Positions 25,588 through 35,045 of a stretch of DNA of 39,219 nucleotides are shown here, piece after piece. Origin of the DNA: Verrucomicrobiales bacterium (GTDB lineage: Bacteria > Verrucomicrobiota > Verrucomicrobiia > Limisphaerales > UBA1100); assembly GCA_005809105.1 (NCBI GenBank), contig SYLI01000038.1, positions 1 to 39,219 of the forward strand, read 5' to 3'. The translations under genes were made by a program, and so were the position numbers. The notes under the pieces were generated by a model. The model was given only the letters and a program-made list of their open reading frames with translations, was not told the origin of the DNA and did not search any database. Each line of letters begins with the position of its first letter. Positions within the stretch are counted from its first letter, which is position 1.

Positions 25588-26994
25588 TCAGGCAAAAAGC
25601 TCGTCGATCGGCTCGCCAAAGGGCAGCACCGGATGCGGGCGCCCCGCGAAGTCCACGTACTGGGCGCGGGTGTCGATGCCCATGTGGCGGTACATCGTGG
25701 CCAGCACTTCCTGCGGCTTCACGGGCCGCTCGTTGGGTTCGGCGCCGCGGGAGTCGGAGGTGCCGATGGCGCGACCGCCCTTGATGCCGCCCCCGGCCAC
25801 CGCCGCGCTGAAGACGTTGGGATAATGGTCGCGCCCGCCGGTGGAGTTGACCTTGGGAGTCCGCCCGAATTCACCCCAGGCAATCACCATCGTGCTCTCG
25901 AGCATGCCGCGCTGATCCAAATCCTCGATGAGCGCCGTGTATGCCTGGTCCCACCGCGGCAGGAACCCATCGCGCATGGATTCGTGGCCCTTGACGTGCG
26001 TGTCCCACCAGCGCACGTCCACCGTCACCAGCCGCACGCCCGCCTCCACCAGCCTGCGGGCCAGCAGCACGCGCTGGCTCCATGCGGGCACGCCACAACG
26101 GTCGGGGGTCGGCGCCTTGTATTCCGCCATGAACCCGTAGCGTTCGCGAACGGCCCGGGGCTCGGCGTCGAGGTCGAACGCATCGCGCGCCTGAGGACTT
26201 GCCAGAAGATCCCATGCCTTCTGCTGGTACTGGTTCAGTGTCGCCATTTGCGCGCTGGCGCCGGCCGCCCCGCGGATCTGGTCAAAGCCCGATGCCAGTT
26301 CGCGCCGCGAGCCCAAGCGCTGCAGGTCGATCCCCTCGGTGAGCGAAAAATTGGGGACACTAAAAGGGCCTTCGCGCGCGGGATCGGCACCCGTTTCGAA
26401 GGGCGCATGCTGACTGCCCAAGTACGCGGCGCCCACTCCCGGGGAGTTTCGCGGAATCATCACGTACGAGGGCAGGCGCGGGTTGAGATGCCCCAACTGC
26501 TTGGAGACGACGGCGCCGCAGCTGGGATAGATGTTCCCCGTTCCTTCCGCCGCGGGGTTCGGCGCCGCCGGATACCCGGTGAACAGGATTTGGTCGCCGC
26601 TGGAATGACCGGCATCGTTGTGATGCAGGCTGCGAATCACGGAGAACTTGTCCATGATCCGCGCGCATCTGGGCAGAAGGTCGCAAATGTGGAGCCCGGG
26701 AACCTTGGTGGGCATGGCGCCGAACGAGCCGCGATAATCGGCCGACGCGTAGGGCTTGGGATCCCAAGTCTCGTGCTGGCTGGGGCCGCCCCGCATCCAA
26801 AGGATGATCACCGACTTGTCGCGCGACACCTTTGCGCGGGGGGCGGCCGCTTCGAGCCGCAGCAAATCCCCGAGGGTCAGTCCCGCCACGCCGGCGATTC
26901 CGGCGCGCACAAACCCGCGCCGATCCATCGCCAGCCGCCGGCGGAATTCCGCGCAGCCGATTTTGTTTGCTCGATCGTGCTGCGGGAATGCCAT
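25588..26994 (-). CDS. DUF1501 family protein, paired with DUF1549/DUF1553
   Basis: This is a 468-residue DUF1501 protein with a Tat-type signal, DRRGFVRAGIAGVAGLTLG. Hallmarks are [35 protein letters not shown] and the C-terminal FGEPIDELFA. Its start lies eight bases after the stop of the DUF1549/DUF1553 gene, the tightest coupling in this series and the canonical order for the pair. It is slightly longer than its tandem relatives and has a different signal sequence, closer to the DUF1501 protein at 5665-6927 in its ELFA tail. This suggests it descends from the paired lineage rather than from the recent tandem expansion. Activity is unknown; the conserved Asp/His residues would suit a metal-dependent hydrolase fold. 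Confidence 0.92.
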   Translation of the reverse strand: MAFPQHDRANKIGCAEFRRRLAMDRRGFVRAGIAGVAGLTLGDLLRLEAAAPRAKVSRDKSVIILWMRGGPSQHETWDPKPYASADYRGSFGAMPTKVPGLHICDLLPRCARIMDKFSVIRSLHHNDAGHSSGDQILFTGYPAAPNPAAEGTGNIYPSCGAVVSKQLGHLNPRLPSYVMIPRNSPGVGAAYLGSQHAPFETGADPAREGPFSVPNFSLTEGIDLQRLGSRRELASGFDQIRGAAGASAQMATLNQYQQKAWDLLASPQARDAFDLDAEPRAVRERYGFMAEYKAPTPDRCGVPAWSQRVLLARRLVEAGVRLVTVDVRWWDTHVKGHESMRDGFLPRWDQAYTALIEDLDQRGMLESTMVIAWGEFGRTPKVNSTGGRDHYPNVFSAAVAGGGIKGGRAIGTSDSRGAEPNERPVKPQEVLATMYRHMGIDTRAQYVDFAGRPHPVLPFGEPIDELFA

Positions 26995-27002
26995 GGACGC
27001 AA

Positions 27003-29480
27003 TTAGTGGTTGAAGAGAAACTCCTTGGTGTTGAACAGCGCCCAGATCACGTCTTCGTAGGCGACCTGCCGTTCCACGGGTTTCTTGTTGCCCTTGCCGT
27101 CGTCCACCTCCCGCGCCATGTGCTGGCGCGCGAGGAAGGTCTCGCCGGCGCTCGGCTCGCGCGAGAAGGCCAGTATGAACAGCTCCCGAACCTTGGCGTC
27201 ATCCTCCCGCGTTTTGTCGCCCGCCAGTTTCGCGGCGCGCCCGCTGCCGCTGCTCAGCTGCGACTGGATGTCGCGCGAATTAAGCAGGTGCAGGCTCTGT
27301 GCCAGGCTGGCGTCGTTGGATCGCTCGCATTCGCAGGAGCTGGACGAATCAGGCCGGCCGAACACGGTCAGGAAGTACGACTGGCTGTTGAAACTGTTGT
27401 CCGGAAGCTGCACCGCGCGCGTGCCCGCGGGCAGCCCATTAAACGCACTTTGCGCGCCCGTCATCGTGTTGATGGCGTCGTAGAGCACCTCGGCGTTGAG
27501 CCGCTTGGGGTAGTAGCGCGAGAAGTAGGTCTTGTCCTTCGCGTTGCTCTCATTGGGGATGGAGCTGAGCTGGTAGGTGCGCGACTGGCAGAGGGTGCGG
27601 ATCAGCCCCTTCATGTCGAATCCGCTCTTGATGAAGTGCTGCGCCAGCGCCTCCAGAAGCTCCGGATTCACCGGCGGGTTGGTCTCGCGCATGTCATCCT
27701 CCGGCTCCACCAGCCCGCGGTTGAAGAAATGCTTCCAGTACCGGTTGGCCAGCGTGTGGGCAAAGAACCGGTTGCCCGGCTGGGCCAGCCAGTCCACCAA
27801 GGCATGCCGCGGATCGTCATCCACCGTCAGCGACACGGGCTGATCGCCCAAGCCGGCGGCCAGAACATTTTCGCCGTTCTTCTTGTTCTGCGTCTGCGCG
27901 GCTTGCCGCCGGTGGTAGATCACTTCCTCGCCCGGCTCGCGGCCCGGCTTGCGCGACACCGTGGAGAAGAAGGCGCTGAAGCTGTAGTAATCCCTCTGGC
28001 TCCATTTCTCAAAGGGGTGGTGGTGGCACTGGGCGCACTGCAGCCGCGTGCCCAAAAAGAGCTGGGCCGTGTCCTCCATCTGGGTCTGCATGGTCTTGAC
28101 CTCGCGGTACCAAGTGGCCGGCGGGTTGTCCCTCATGTCGCCGGAGGCGGCGAGCACCGCGCGCGCCAGCTCGTCGTAGGGCAGGTTCCGGTTGATGGCG
28201 TCCCGGATCCATGCGTGAAACGCGTAGTTGCCGCGCATGTCGTTCGCGTCGCCGCGCTTGTTACGCAGCAAAGCACCCCACTTGTTGGCAAAGAAATCCG
28301 CATGCTCCGGGCTGGCCAGCAGATGGTCGATCCACTTGTCGCGCTTGGCCGGATCCGGGTTTTTCAAGAAGGCTTCCGTTTCCGCCGTCGTGGGCGTGCG
28401 GCCCGCGATGTCAATGGCGGCCCGCCGCAGGAAGGTCGCATCGTCGCAAACCTCCGAGGGCGGCATCCCCACCGAGCGCAGCTTCTTGAACACCAGGTCA
28501 TCAATGAAGTTCCGCGGCTCGGGCACCTTGGCAACCGGCGCGCCCAAGGGCACGCTGGCCTGATACACAGACACCTGCCCGAGGTAGCGAATCATCACAG
28601 AGACGTCGCCGGGTTGCTCAAAGTACGCGACGTGCCCCGTGCTGCTGGCCTCGGCAATCTCCTTGTCGTTGGCCTCATAGGTTGCGCTGTGCGTGGCGTC
28701 CTCGGCGTGCCCATCGCTGTAATAGGCCGTCACGCTCAGCTGCTGCTCCCCCTTGATGCTGGCAAGCCGCTGTTTGGGATGCACATCGATGCGCACCACG
28801 GTGGGGTCGCCTTCCTTGCCGTAGACCATGCCCTGCGCCACCCAGCGGGTGATGAGCGCGTAATCGTGCGAGTCAGGATCCAGCCGCTTGCCGCCCCCGT
28901 GGGGCAGGATGGCCGCGCCCTTGAGCAAAAGCAGGCTGTTGGCCGGTGCCGTCGGGCTCAACCGGCGCCCGCGCGATTCCTTGACGAGATACTCGTAGTC
29001 TTCCTGCGGTTCAAAACCCAGCAGTGAGAGGGCGAATCCGTTTTGCCCGCCGGACTTGCCGTGGCAGCCGCCCCCGTTGCAGCCCGCCTTGGTGAAGATG
29101 GGGACAATCTCGTTGGCAAAGTTGATGGGCTGCACCACGCCAAACTGCTTGACCGACACTTTGACGGCCGCGCTCAGCCCGTCGGCATGGCGGGCCGTGA
29201 TGGTCGCATCGCCATCGCCCAGGGGCGTCACCAGGCCCGTGGGCCCGACGGCCACCACATTGGCGGGCACCGCGGCGTACTGCACCTTGCGCGTGACGTC
29301 CGTGGGCAGGCCGGCCTCCGTCGCCGTCGCCACCAGCTGCTGCCGGGAATGCTTGCCCGTCAGCACGAATTGCTTTGCGCCGCCACCCGACTGCGCGGCC
29401 ATGTCCAGCGCGGTGGGTTTGGCCCCCGCCCCGGTTGCACTCGCGACGCCCAGCGCCGCCATCATCCACAATGTTCTCAT
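27003..29480 (-). CDS. Big2 / PSCyt1-like / DUF1549 / DUF1553 protein
   Basis: This is an 825-residue exported protein. The ATG at 29480 follows a good AAAGGATC ribosome-binding site and starts a signal peptide, MRTLWMMAALGVASATG. Domain order is a Big2-like beta domain (about 35-110, ending TITARHADGLSAAVKVSV), a cytochrome-like segment with the spaced motif CNGGGCHGK near residue 135 (CX4CH rather than CXXCH), and a second Big2-like domain (about 235-320). DUF1549 follows with FLRRAAIDIAGRTPTTAE and CAQCHHHPFEKW, then DUF1553 with FFAHTLANRYWKHFFNRGLV and the CECER cysteine pair. Two possible haem or metal sites hint at electron transfer, which is unproven. It has the full-length family architecture, in contrast to the short paralogue at 6974-9067. 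Confidence 0.93.
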   Translation of the reverse strand: MRTLWMMAALGVASATGAGAKPTALDMAAQSGGGAKQFVLTGKHSRQQLVATATEAGLPTDVTRKVQYAAVPANVVAVGPTGLVTPLGDGDATITARHADGLSAAVKVSVKQFGVVQPINFANEIVPIFTKAGCNGGGCHGKSGGQNGFALSLLGFEPQEDYEYLVKESRGRRLSPTAPANSLLLLKGAAILPHGGGKRLDPDSHDYALITRWVAQGMVYGKEGDPTVVRIDVHPKQRLASIKGEQQLSVTAYYSDGHAEDATHSATYEANDKEIAEASSTGHVAYFEQPGDVSVMIRYLGQVSVYQASVPLGAPVAKVPEPRNFIDDLVFKKLRSVGMPPSEVCDDATFLRRAAIDIAGRTPTTAETEAFLKNPDPAKRDKWIDHLLASPEHADFFANKWGALLRNKRGDANDMRGNYAFHAWIRDAINRNLPYDELARAVLAASGDMRDNPPATWYREVKTMQTQMEDTAQLFLGTRLQCAQCHHHPFEKWSQRDYYSFSAFFSTVSRKPGREPGEEVIYHRRQAAQTQNKKNGENVLAAGLGDQPVSLTVDDDPRHALVDWLAQPGNRFFAHTLANRYWKHFFNRGLVEPEDDMRETNPPVNPELLEALAQHFIKSGFDMKGLIRTLCQSRTYQLSSIPNESNAKDKTYFSRYYPKRLNAEVLYDAINTMTGAQSAFNGLPAGTRAVQLPDNSFNSQSYFLTVFGRPDSSSSCECERSNDASLAQSLHLLNSRDIQSQLSSGSGRAAKLAGDKTREDDAKVRELFILAFSREPSAGETFLARQHMAREVDDGKGNKKPVERQVAYEDVIWALFNTKEFLFNH

Positions 29481-29532
29481 AGATCCTTTTTTTCGTTGGC
29501 AGGGCCCCAAAGCCCCGGTTGCTGCCAAGTCC

Positions 29533-29550
29533 TGATTCCTTTGATTCCTC
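29533..29550 (-). repeat. Two-copy 9-base tandem repeat in DUF1549 leader
   Basis: Two nine-base units differing at one base (AAGGAATCA and GAGGAATCA on the minus strand) lie just after the upstream DUF1501 stop and about 53 bases before the DUF1549 start. Each contains an AGGA core. A separate seven-base inverted repeat (29496-29502 with 29522-29528) sits between the repeat and the start codon. Confidence 0.6.
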
Positions 29551-29552
29551 GA

Positions 29553-30869
29553 TTAAACCAGTTCGCGCATCGGCATGCGGCCGGGCGTCACCAAATACTG
29601 CGGGCGGCCCGACAAATCCGTTAATGTCGTCGAGCGAACGTCGATGCCGCAATTGTGATAAAGGGTGGCGAAGATTTCCTCGACATGCACCGCGCGGCTG
29701 GCTGCCTCGCCGCCCAAGCGGTCGGTGGCGCCGATGGCCTGCCCGGTCTTCATGCCGCCGCCAGCCAACAGCGCACCCATCACCCGCGGCCAGTGGTCGC
29801 GCCCCGCACCGCGGTTCACCTTCGGCGTACGCCCAAACTCGCCCCACACCACCACGCTGACGTCATCCCCCAGCCCGCATTGGTGCAGGTCTTCCACCAG
29901 GCACGTCACGCCATGATCCAGCGCCGGCAACTGGCGGCTCAGGGTGGTAAAGTTGCGCTCGTGGGTGTCCCAGCCGCCGAAACTCAGCGTCACGCAGCGC
30001 GCCCCGGCTTGTATCAGCCGGCGGGCCGTGAGAAAGCGCGTGAGGTCGCCATTGTTGCGCGCGCGGCTGTCGCCCACCTTGTTGTACCGCTCCACATCAC
30101 GTGGGTCTGCCTTGCTGGTGCTCAGCGCGTCCGCCAGCCGGTTGGAGGTGATGACCTCAAACGCCTGCTGGTTGAACCGGTCCACCCCTTCCATCAGGCC
30201 CTTGGAATCCACGTCCCGCCGCAGCTGGTCAAATCCCTCCAGCAAGCCCTTGCGGTCTTCCAAGCGGTTCAAGGTGATGTCGCCCAGCTTCATGTCCGAC
30301 ATGCCCTTGCCGCTCGGGGAGAAGGACTGATGGCTGGCGCCCAGATAGCCGCCGCCGCTGCGCGAGCCCATCATGCTGATGTACGGGGGCGCACCCTGCG
30401 CGGCGCGCGGCATGGCCTTGGCCAAAATGGCACCCAGCTCCGGCCAGCCGCCCGAGGGCTGCGGCTTCTCGCGCATCTGCCGGCCCGTCAGGCACTGGTA
30501 GCTGCTGTGGTCGCCCTCGCTGCCCACCACCGAACGAACCACGGCAAACTTCTCCATGTTGGCCGCCACGCGCGGCATATGCTCGCACAGGCGCACACCG
30601 GGCACGCTGGTGGCGATGGCGGAGAATTCGCCGCGATAATCCGCAGGCGCGTCCTCCTTGATGTCGTACATGTCCTGGTGGCTCGGCCCGCCACCCAGAT
30701 AAATCATGACCACGCCCTTGTGCGAATCGCGGATGCCCGCGGCATCCTCCGCCCGGAGCAGTTGCGGCAGCGCCACGCCGCCCATCGCCAGTCCGCCAAT
30801 CTGCAAGAAACTGCGCCGGGAAACGCCGTCGCAATATCCGCCCGCTTTGCCGCCCCAGATTTTTAACAT
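29553..30869 (-). CDS. DUF1501 family protein, tandem copy 4
   Basis: This is a 438-residue DUF1501 protein with Tat signal [20 protein letters not shown] preceded by a short hydrophilic lead (MLKIWGGKAGGYCDG). Hallmarks are [50 protein letters not shown] and the tail MPMRELV. It is closest by eye to the next copy upstream (30997-32292), sharing the signal, the AGRDHWPRVMG stretch and the FNQQAFEVITSNRL region. Such closeness argues for recent tandem duplication. Its leader carries three perfect copies of a nine-base unit ending at the start codon. Function unknown, as for the family. Confidence 0.93.
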   Translation of the reverse strand: MLKIWGGKAGGYCDGVSRRSFLQIGGLAMGGVALPQLLRAEDAAGIRDSHKGVVMIYLGGGPSHQDMYDIKEDAPADYRGEFSAIATSVPGVRLCEHMPRVAANMEKFAVVRSVVGSEGDHSSYQCLTGRQMREKPQPSGGWPELGAILAKAMPRAAQGAPPYISMMGSRSGGGYLGASHQSFSPSGKGMSDMKLGDITLNRLEDRKGLLEGFDQLRRDVDSKGLMEGVDRFNQQAFEVITSNRLADALSTSKADPRDVERYNKVGDSRARNNGDLTRFLTARRLIQAGARCVTLSFGGWDTHERNFTTLSRQLPALDHGVTCLVEDLHQCGLGDDVSVVVWGEFGRTPKVNRGAGRDHWPRVMGALLAGGGMKTGQAIGATDRLGGEAASRAVHVEEIFATLYHNCGIDVRSTTLTDLSGRPQYLVTPGRMPMRELV

Positions 30870-30871
30870 AA

Positions 30872-30898
30872 CTCGCCTTTCTCGCCTTTCTCGCCTTT
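30872..30898 (-). repeat. Triple 9-base repeat forming iterated ribosome-binding sites
   Basis: On the minus strand the unit AAAGGCGAG occurs three times in perfect tandem, ending two bases before the ATG at 30869. Each copy carries a Shine-Dalgarno-like AAGG core. The copy nearest the start is very close to the ATG; the middle copy is at the best distance. Copy-number change in such a repeat could alter translation. Confidence 0.8.
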
Positions 30899-30933
30899 TA
30901 TGCCCGTTCTCAAATGCACCCCAGTAGGATGGT

Positions 30934-30974
30934 CCGGCTGTTGGACAATCCCTCTCTACAACCTATTCAGCCGG
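30934..30974. repeat. Inverted repeat between DUF1501 copies
   Basis: CCGGCTG at 30934-30940 pairs with CAGCCGG at 30968-30974, and three further inner pairs (TTG with CAA) are possible. It lies in the 127-base spacer after the stop of the DUF1501 gene at 30997. No T tract follows in either direction, so it is not a clear terminator. It may be an attenuator or an mRNA processing or stability hairpin. Confidence 0.4.
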
Positions 30975-30996
30975 CCGCGAATGGCCCACGCCACGC

Positions 30997-32292
30997 CTAG
31001 ACCAGCTCGGCCATGGGCTGGCGGCTGCCGTCCACCAAGAACTGGGGCCGACCATTGAGGTCGGGCAACGTGACCGTGTTCACGTTGATCCCCACGTTGC
31101 GGTACAGCGTCGCGAAAATTTCCTGAATATGCACCGGCCGATCGCTGGCATCGGAGCCTTCGCGGTCGGTGGCGCCAATCACCTGCCCGGTTTTCATGCC
31201 GCCGCCGGCCAGGAGCGTTCCCATCACCCGCGGCCAATGGTCGCGCCCCGCGCCGCCGTTGACGCGCGGCGTGCGGCCGAACTCGCCCCAAACCACCACC
31301 GTCACATCGTTGAGCATCGAGCGGTCGGCCAGGTCTCCCACCAAGGCGCTCAGCCCCACGTCAAGCGGCGGCAGCTGCCCCTTCAAATGGGTGAAGTTGT
31401 TTCCGTGCGTGTCCCAGCTGCCCCATCCCAGCGTGACAAAGCGCGCGCCGGCTTCGACCAGTCGCCGCGCGGTGCAGAAGGAGTTCACCTGGTCGTTGGG
31501 CGTCTTGTAGCGCGCCAGCACCTTCGGGTCTTCCTTCTGAAGATCCAGCGCATCGAGCAGCCGCGTCGAAGTGATGACGCCGAACGCCTGCTGGTTGAAG
31601 GTGTCAAACCCCTCCATCTTGCGGGAGTTGTCCGCGTCTCGCCGAAGCTGGTCGAAGCGATTGAGCAGCCCCTTGCGATCCTCGAGCCGGCCGGCGGTGA
31701 TGCCATTAAGCACAAGGTCGGCGCGGCCCTCGCCGCTGGGCATGAATCCCTTGTAGGGCGCGCCAAGGAAGCCCGGGCCCACCGCATGACCATTGAGGTC
31801 GAAGTACGCCGGGGTGCCGTGCGGGCCGCCGCCCTGGAGCTTGGACATGACGGCACCGATGCTGGGCCACCCGCCCGAGGGCATGGGCCGCTGGCGCGTG
31901 CGCCCGGTCATGCAGTCGAAGGGGCTGTGATCCTCGAACTGGCCGACCGTGGAGCGGATGGCGACAAACTTGTCGAACATGCGCGCCACGCGCGGGAAAT
32001 GCTCGCAAATGCGGATGCCGCGCACGTTGGTGTCGATGGCGGAGAAGTCGCCGCGATACTCCTTGGGCGCCCCCTCCTTGATGTCCCACATGTCGGTGTG
32101 CGAGGGCCCGCCCGGCAGGTAGATCATGATGATGGCCTTCTGCCGCTGGGCCGAGGATCCCGCCGCCTGTTCGGCCCGCAGCAGTTGTGGCAGCGCCATG
32201 CCGCCCATCGCCAGCCCGCCGATCTGCAGGAAGTTCCTCCGGCTGACGCCGTCGCAAAACCTGCCCTTTTCACCCGTGTGAATGGTCAACAT
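30997..32292 (-). CDS. DUF1501 family protein, tandem copy 3
   Basis: This is a 431-residue DUF1501 protein with Tat signal SRRNFLQIGGLAMGGMALPQ. Hallmarks are [57 protein letters not shown] and the tail QPMAELV. The central part keeps the FNQQAFGVITSTRLLDAL element shared with copy 4. It is 43 bases from the stop of the upstream copy and preceded by a duplicated purine-rich ribosome-binding block. Retention of all family motifs in each copy suggests that every paralogue is functional and perhaps acts on a different substrate. Confidence 0.93.
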   Translation of the reverse strand: MLTIHTGEKGRFCDGVSRRNFLQIGGLAMGGMALPQLLRAEQAAGSSAQRQKAIIMIYLPGGPSHTDMWDIKEGAPKEYRGDFSAIDTNVRGIRICEHFPRVARMFDKFVAIRSTVGQFEDHSPFDCMTGRTRQRPMPSGGWPSIGAVMSKLQGGGPHGTPAYFDLNGHAVGPGFLGAPYKGFMPSGEGRADLVLNGITAGRLEDRKGLLNRFDQLRRDADNSRKMEGFDTFNQQAFGVITSTRLLDALDLQKEDPKVLARYKTPNDQVNSFCTARRLVEAGARFVTLGWGSWDTHGNNFTHLKGQLPPLDVGLSALVGDLADRSMLNDVTVVVWGEFGRTPRVNGGAGRDHWPRVMGTLLAGGGMKTGQVIGATDREGSDASDRPVHIQEIFATLYRNVGINVNTVTLPDLNGRPQFLVDGSRQPMAELV

Positions 32293-32296
32293 AAGT

Positions 32297-32319
32297 CTTC
32301 CTCTTTCGCCTTCCTCTTT
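32297..32319 (-). repeat. Duplicated 10-base ribosome-binding block
   Basis: On the minus strand AAAGAGGAAG occurs twice, separated by GCG, and ends four bases before the ATG at 32292. Both copies contain GAGGA, a good match to the anti-Shine-Dalgarno. The same theme of iterated sites, with a different unit and spacing, occurs before copy 4. Confidence 0.75.
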
Positions 32320-32335
32320 TCGGCGCCCCGCCCTG

Positions 32336-33622
32336 CTAGACCAGTTCCTTGATGAGTTTGCCCTGTTCGATCATGTACGTCGGCCGGCCCTGCGGACTGG
32401 TGAACTGCAGCTTGGGGTCGATGCCATACATGTGCAGGATGGTGGCCATCACGTCCTGCGGATGCACCGGGTTTTCCTCGGGCACCTCGATGTTGCGCGA
32501 GCTGCGGCCAATCACCTGGCCCATGCGCAATCCGCCGCCAGCCAGCGCCATCGTGCACAGGCGGCCCCAGTGGTCGCGACCGGCGCTGCGGTTGACGCGC
32601 GGGGTGCGGCCAAATTCGCCGGTGATCACCACCAGCGTATCCTCGAGCTGACCGCTCTGATCGAGATCCTCAATCAGCGCTGAGACCCCGCGGTCCATCT
32701 GCGGGGCGCGGCTGGTGATGCTTCGCACCAGGCCGCCGTGCATGTCCCATCCGCCATAGTTGATGTTCACAAACCCGCATCCGGCCGCGCACAGGCGCTT
32801 GGCCAGAAGCAATTGTTCGCCCAGGCCGCCGCCGTAACGCTCGCGCGTTTTCGCGCTTTCCTTGCCGAGGTCGAAGGCGCCCTTCGCATCGCCCAGAACC
32901 AGATTGAAGGCCTGCTGCTCAAACCCGTCCAGCCCCTCCATCTGTCCGGAGCGGTCGGTTTCGCGGTTGATGGTGTCCAGCCCGCGCAGAAGGCCGCGCC
33001 GGTTTTCCATGCGACTGGCGTCAATCCCCAGCTCCATGTTGCGCTTGGCCTGCCCGCTGGGATCCAGCGCCTGATACTGCGCGCCCAGCCAGCCGGCGCC
33101 ATCGCTGCGGATGTTGCCCATCCGCACGTACGTGGGCATTCCGGTGCCCGGATGCGTCGTGCCGGCCGCCTTGGAGATGATGGATCCCAGCGAGGGTTTT
33201 TGCATGTCCCGGTCTTCATAGCCGGTCATGACCCACGTGGTGGCGGTGCCGTGACTGCTGTTGCCGTGCGCAAAGGACCGAATGAGGGCCATGCGATCGG
33301 CCACGCGGGCGATTTTCGGGAAGGTGCCGCCAATGGTGACGCCCGGGATGGGCGTGGCGCATTCGCCCGTCATGCTCCGGTATTCCGCGGGCGCGTCCAT
33401 CTTGGGGTCGAACGTCTCCACGTGCGTGGCGCCGCCGGAGAGCCACAGCCAGATGACAGACTTGTTGCGAACCTGCTTGCCATCCTTGGCGGCCAGCGCC
33501 CGCGCCTCCAGCAGGTTGGGCAGGGTCAGCCCCGCAACACCCAATGCGCCGACCTGAAGAAAGTTCCGCCGCGAGAGCCCGTCGCAGTCGTTGCCATTGT
33601 GTCGTCCAAAGATTTTCAGCAT
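32336..33622 (-). CDS. DUF1501 family protein, tandem copy 2 (divergent)
   Basis: This is a 428-residue DUF1501 protein with Tat signal SRRNFLQVGALGVAGLTLPN after MLKIFGRHNGNDCDG. Hallmarks are WLSGGATHVETFDPKMDAP, TGEFGRTPRVNRSAGRDHWG and the tail KLIKELV. It differs from its tandem neighbours at many family positions (GGATHVETFD instead of GGPSHxDMWD; Thr instead of Trp before GEFGRTP), so it is the most divergent of the four consecutive copies. A purine-rich leader lies in the 65-base spacer upstream, with AAGGAA (33645-33650) about 22 bases before the ATG and GAGGGG nearer to it. Confidence 0.93.
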   Translation of the reverse strand: MLKIFGRHNGNDCDGLSRRNFLQVGALGVAGLTLPNLLEARALAAKDGKQVRNKSVIWLWLSGGATHVETFDPKMDAPAEYRSMTGECATPIPGVTIGGTFPKIARVADRMALIRSFAHGNSSHGTATTWVMTGYEDRDMQKPSLGSIISKAAGTTHPGTGMPTYVRMGNIRSDGAGWLGAQYQALDPSGQAKRNMELGIDASRMENRRGLLRGLDTINRETDRSGQMEGLDGFEQQAFNLVLGDAKGAFDLGKESAKTRERYGGGLGEQLLLAKRLCAAGCGFVNINYGGWDMHGGLVRSITSRAPQMDRGVSALIEDLDQSGQLEDTLVVITGEFGRTPRVNRSAGRDHWGRLCTMALAGGGLRMGQVIGRSSRNIEVPEENPVHPQDVMATILHMYGIDPKLQFTSPQGRPTYMIEQGKLIKELV

Positions 33623-33687
33623 AACAAGCCCCTCAATTTCGCTTCCTTAAGTTTCTCACCTATTCCGAAATTCCTAAGGCGCCCACC

Positions 33688-35031
33688 CTACCCCACCATT
33701 TCGCGCAGCGGCTTGCGGCCGTCATCCACCAAATACCGCGGCCTGCCCTGCAAATCGGGCACGGTGGCGGTGTTGATGTCGATGCCCATGCCCGCATACA
33801 GCGTGGCAAAGACGTCGCCAAAATGGACGGGCCTGTCCACCGCCTCGCCCGCCTGCTTGTCGGTCGCGCCAATCACCTGGCCGTGGCGCAGCCCGCCGCA
33901 GGCCAGCGCCGCGCATGAGACATTGGGCCAATGGTCGCGCCCGCCGTCCTTGTTCACCTTGGGAGTGCGGCCAAATTCGCCCCAGCACACCACGCTCACA
34001 TCTTTGTCCAGCCCGCGTTGGTGCAAATCATCCACCAGTGCGCTCAGCGCCTGATCGAGCATCGGCATTTCCTCGCGGCCCTGCTTGAAGTTGCCGCCGT
34101 GCCAATCCCAGCGGCTAAACGCCACCGTGACGCAACGCGCACCGGCCTCCACCAGCCGCCGGGCCATGAGGAAGTCGTCCAGCAGGCGGTGCGATCCATC
34201 GTCCTTGAAGGTCGCAAAGCCGCGCCCGTAGCGGTCGCGCAGCTTGGGATCCTCCTTTTCCAAATTGAGCGCCTCGGCCAGCCGCGAGCTGGTCAGCATG
34301 GACAGCGCCTGCTGATTGAAGGCGTCCAGCCCCTCCATCCGCCGCGTCTGATCCACGTCGCGTCGAAGGGTGTCAAACTGCTGGAGAAGCGTGCGGCGGC
34401 TGCCAAATCGATCCAAGGTCAGCCCGTTGAGCGACATGTCGTCCTTGCTCTCCTTGGCGGGCTTGAACGGCGCGTGCGCCGGCCCAAGAAAGCCTGCCTG
34501 CCCGGGGTCGCCCCAAGGCCTGTGTCCGGTGTTGGGCGCAAGGCTGACAAAGGGCGGCACCCCGGCGCGCGCCGAGCCGTGCAACGAGGAGAGCACCGAT
34601 CCCATGCTGGGCCACTCGCCCGGCGGCTGGTTGGCGTGCGTGTTGCGCCCGGTAAGGCACTGGTAGGCGTAATGGTTTCCAGTGGCGCCGACGATGGAGC
34701 GGATGATCGTGAACTTGTCCATCATCCGCGCCATCCGCGGGAAAGTCTCGCTCACCTGGATGCCATCGACGTTTGTCCCTATCGGCCGGAACTCGCCGCG
34801 AATTTCGCTGGGGGCTTCGGGCTTCAAATCCCACATGTCCTGATGCGGCGGCCCACCGGGAAGGAAAATCATGATGACGGCCTTGTGCGACCTCCCCAGC
34901 CCCTGCTTCTGCTCCGCCTGCAAAACCTGGGGCAGTGTCATGCCCCCCATCGCCAAGCTTCCAATTTGCAGGAAGCTGCGACGTGAAAGGCCATCGCAGA
35001 ACCGATACTTCTCGCCGAGCAATGTGATCAT
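33688..35031 (-). CDS. DUF1501 family protein, tandem copy 1
   Basis: This is a 447-residue DUF1501 protein with Tat signal [20 protein letters not shown]. Hallmarks are [55 protein letters not shown] and the tail KPLREMVG. It is the first DUF1501 gene after the cyclase and has the longest mature chain of the tandem group, with an extra loop around [24 protein letters not shown] box at 35094-35099 on the minus strand, about 60 bases upstream, could be a -10 element for a start independent of the cyclase, but no good -35 accompanies it. Confidence 0.93.
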   Translation of the reverse strand: MITLLGEKYRFCDGLSRRSFLQIGSLAMGGMTLPQVLQAEQKQGLGRSHKAVIMIFLPGGPPHQDMWDLKPEAPSEIRGEFRPIGTNVDGIQVSETFPRMARMMDKFTIIRSIVGATGNHYAYQCLTGRNTHANQPPGEWPSMGSVLSSLHGSARAGVPPFVSLAPNTGHRPWGDPGQAGFLGPAHAPFKPAKESKDDMSLNGLTLDRFGSRRTLLQQFDTLRRDVDQTRRMEGLDAFNQQALSMLTSSRLAEALNLEKEDPKLRDRYGRGFATFKDDGSHRLLDDFLMARRLVEAGARCVTVAFSRWDWHGGNFKQGREEMPMLDQALSALVDDLHQRGLDKDVSVVCWGEFGRTPKVNKDGGRDHWPNVSCAALACGGLRHGQVIGATDKQAGEAVDRPVHFGDVFATLYAGMGIDINTATVPDLQGRPRYLVDDGRKPLREMVG

Positions 35032-35045
35032 ATTGCGAGGGGCGG

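Noticed and set aside
29496-29528. Seven-base inverted repeat before the DUF1549 start as a terminator or riboswitch
   Set aside because: The loop is long (19 bases), no T tract follows on the minus strand, and no conserved riboswitch core could be recognised.
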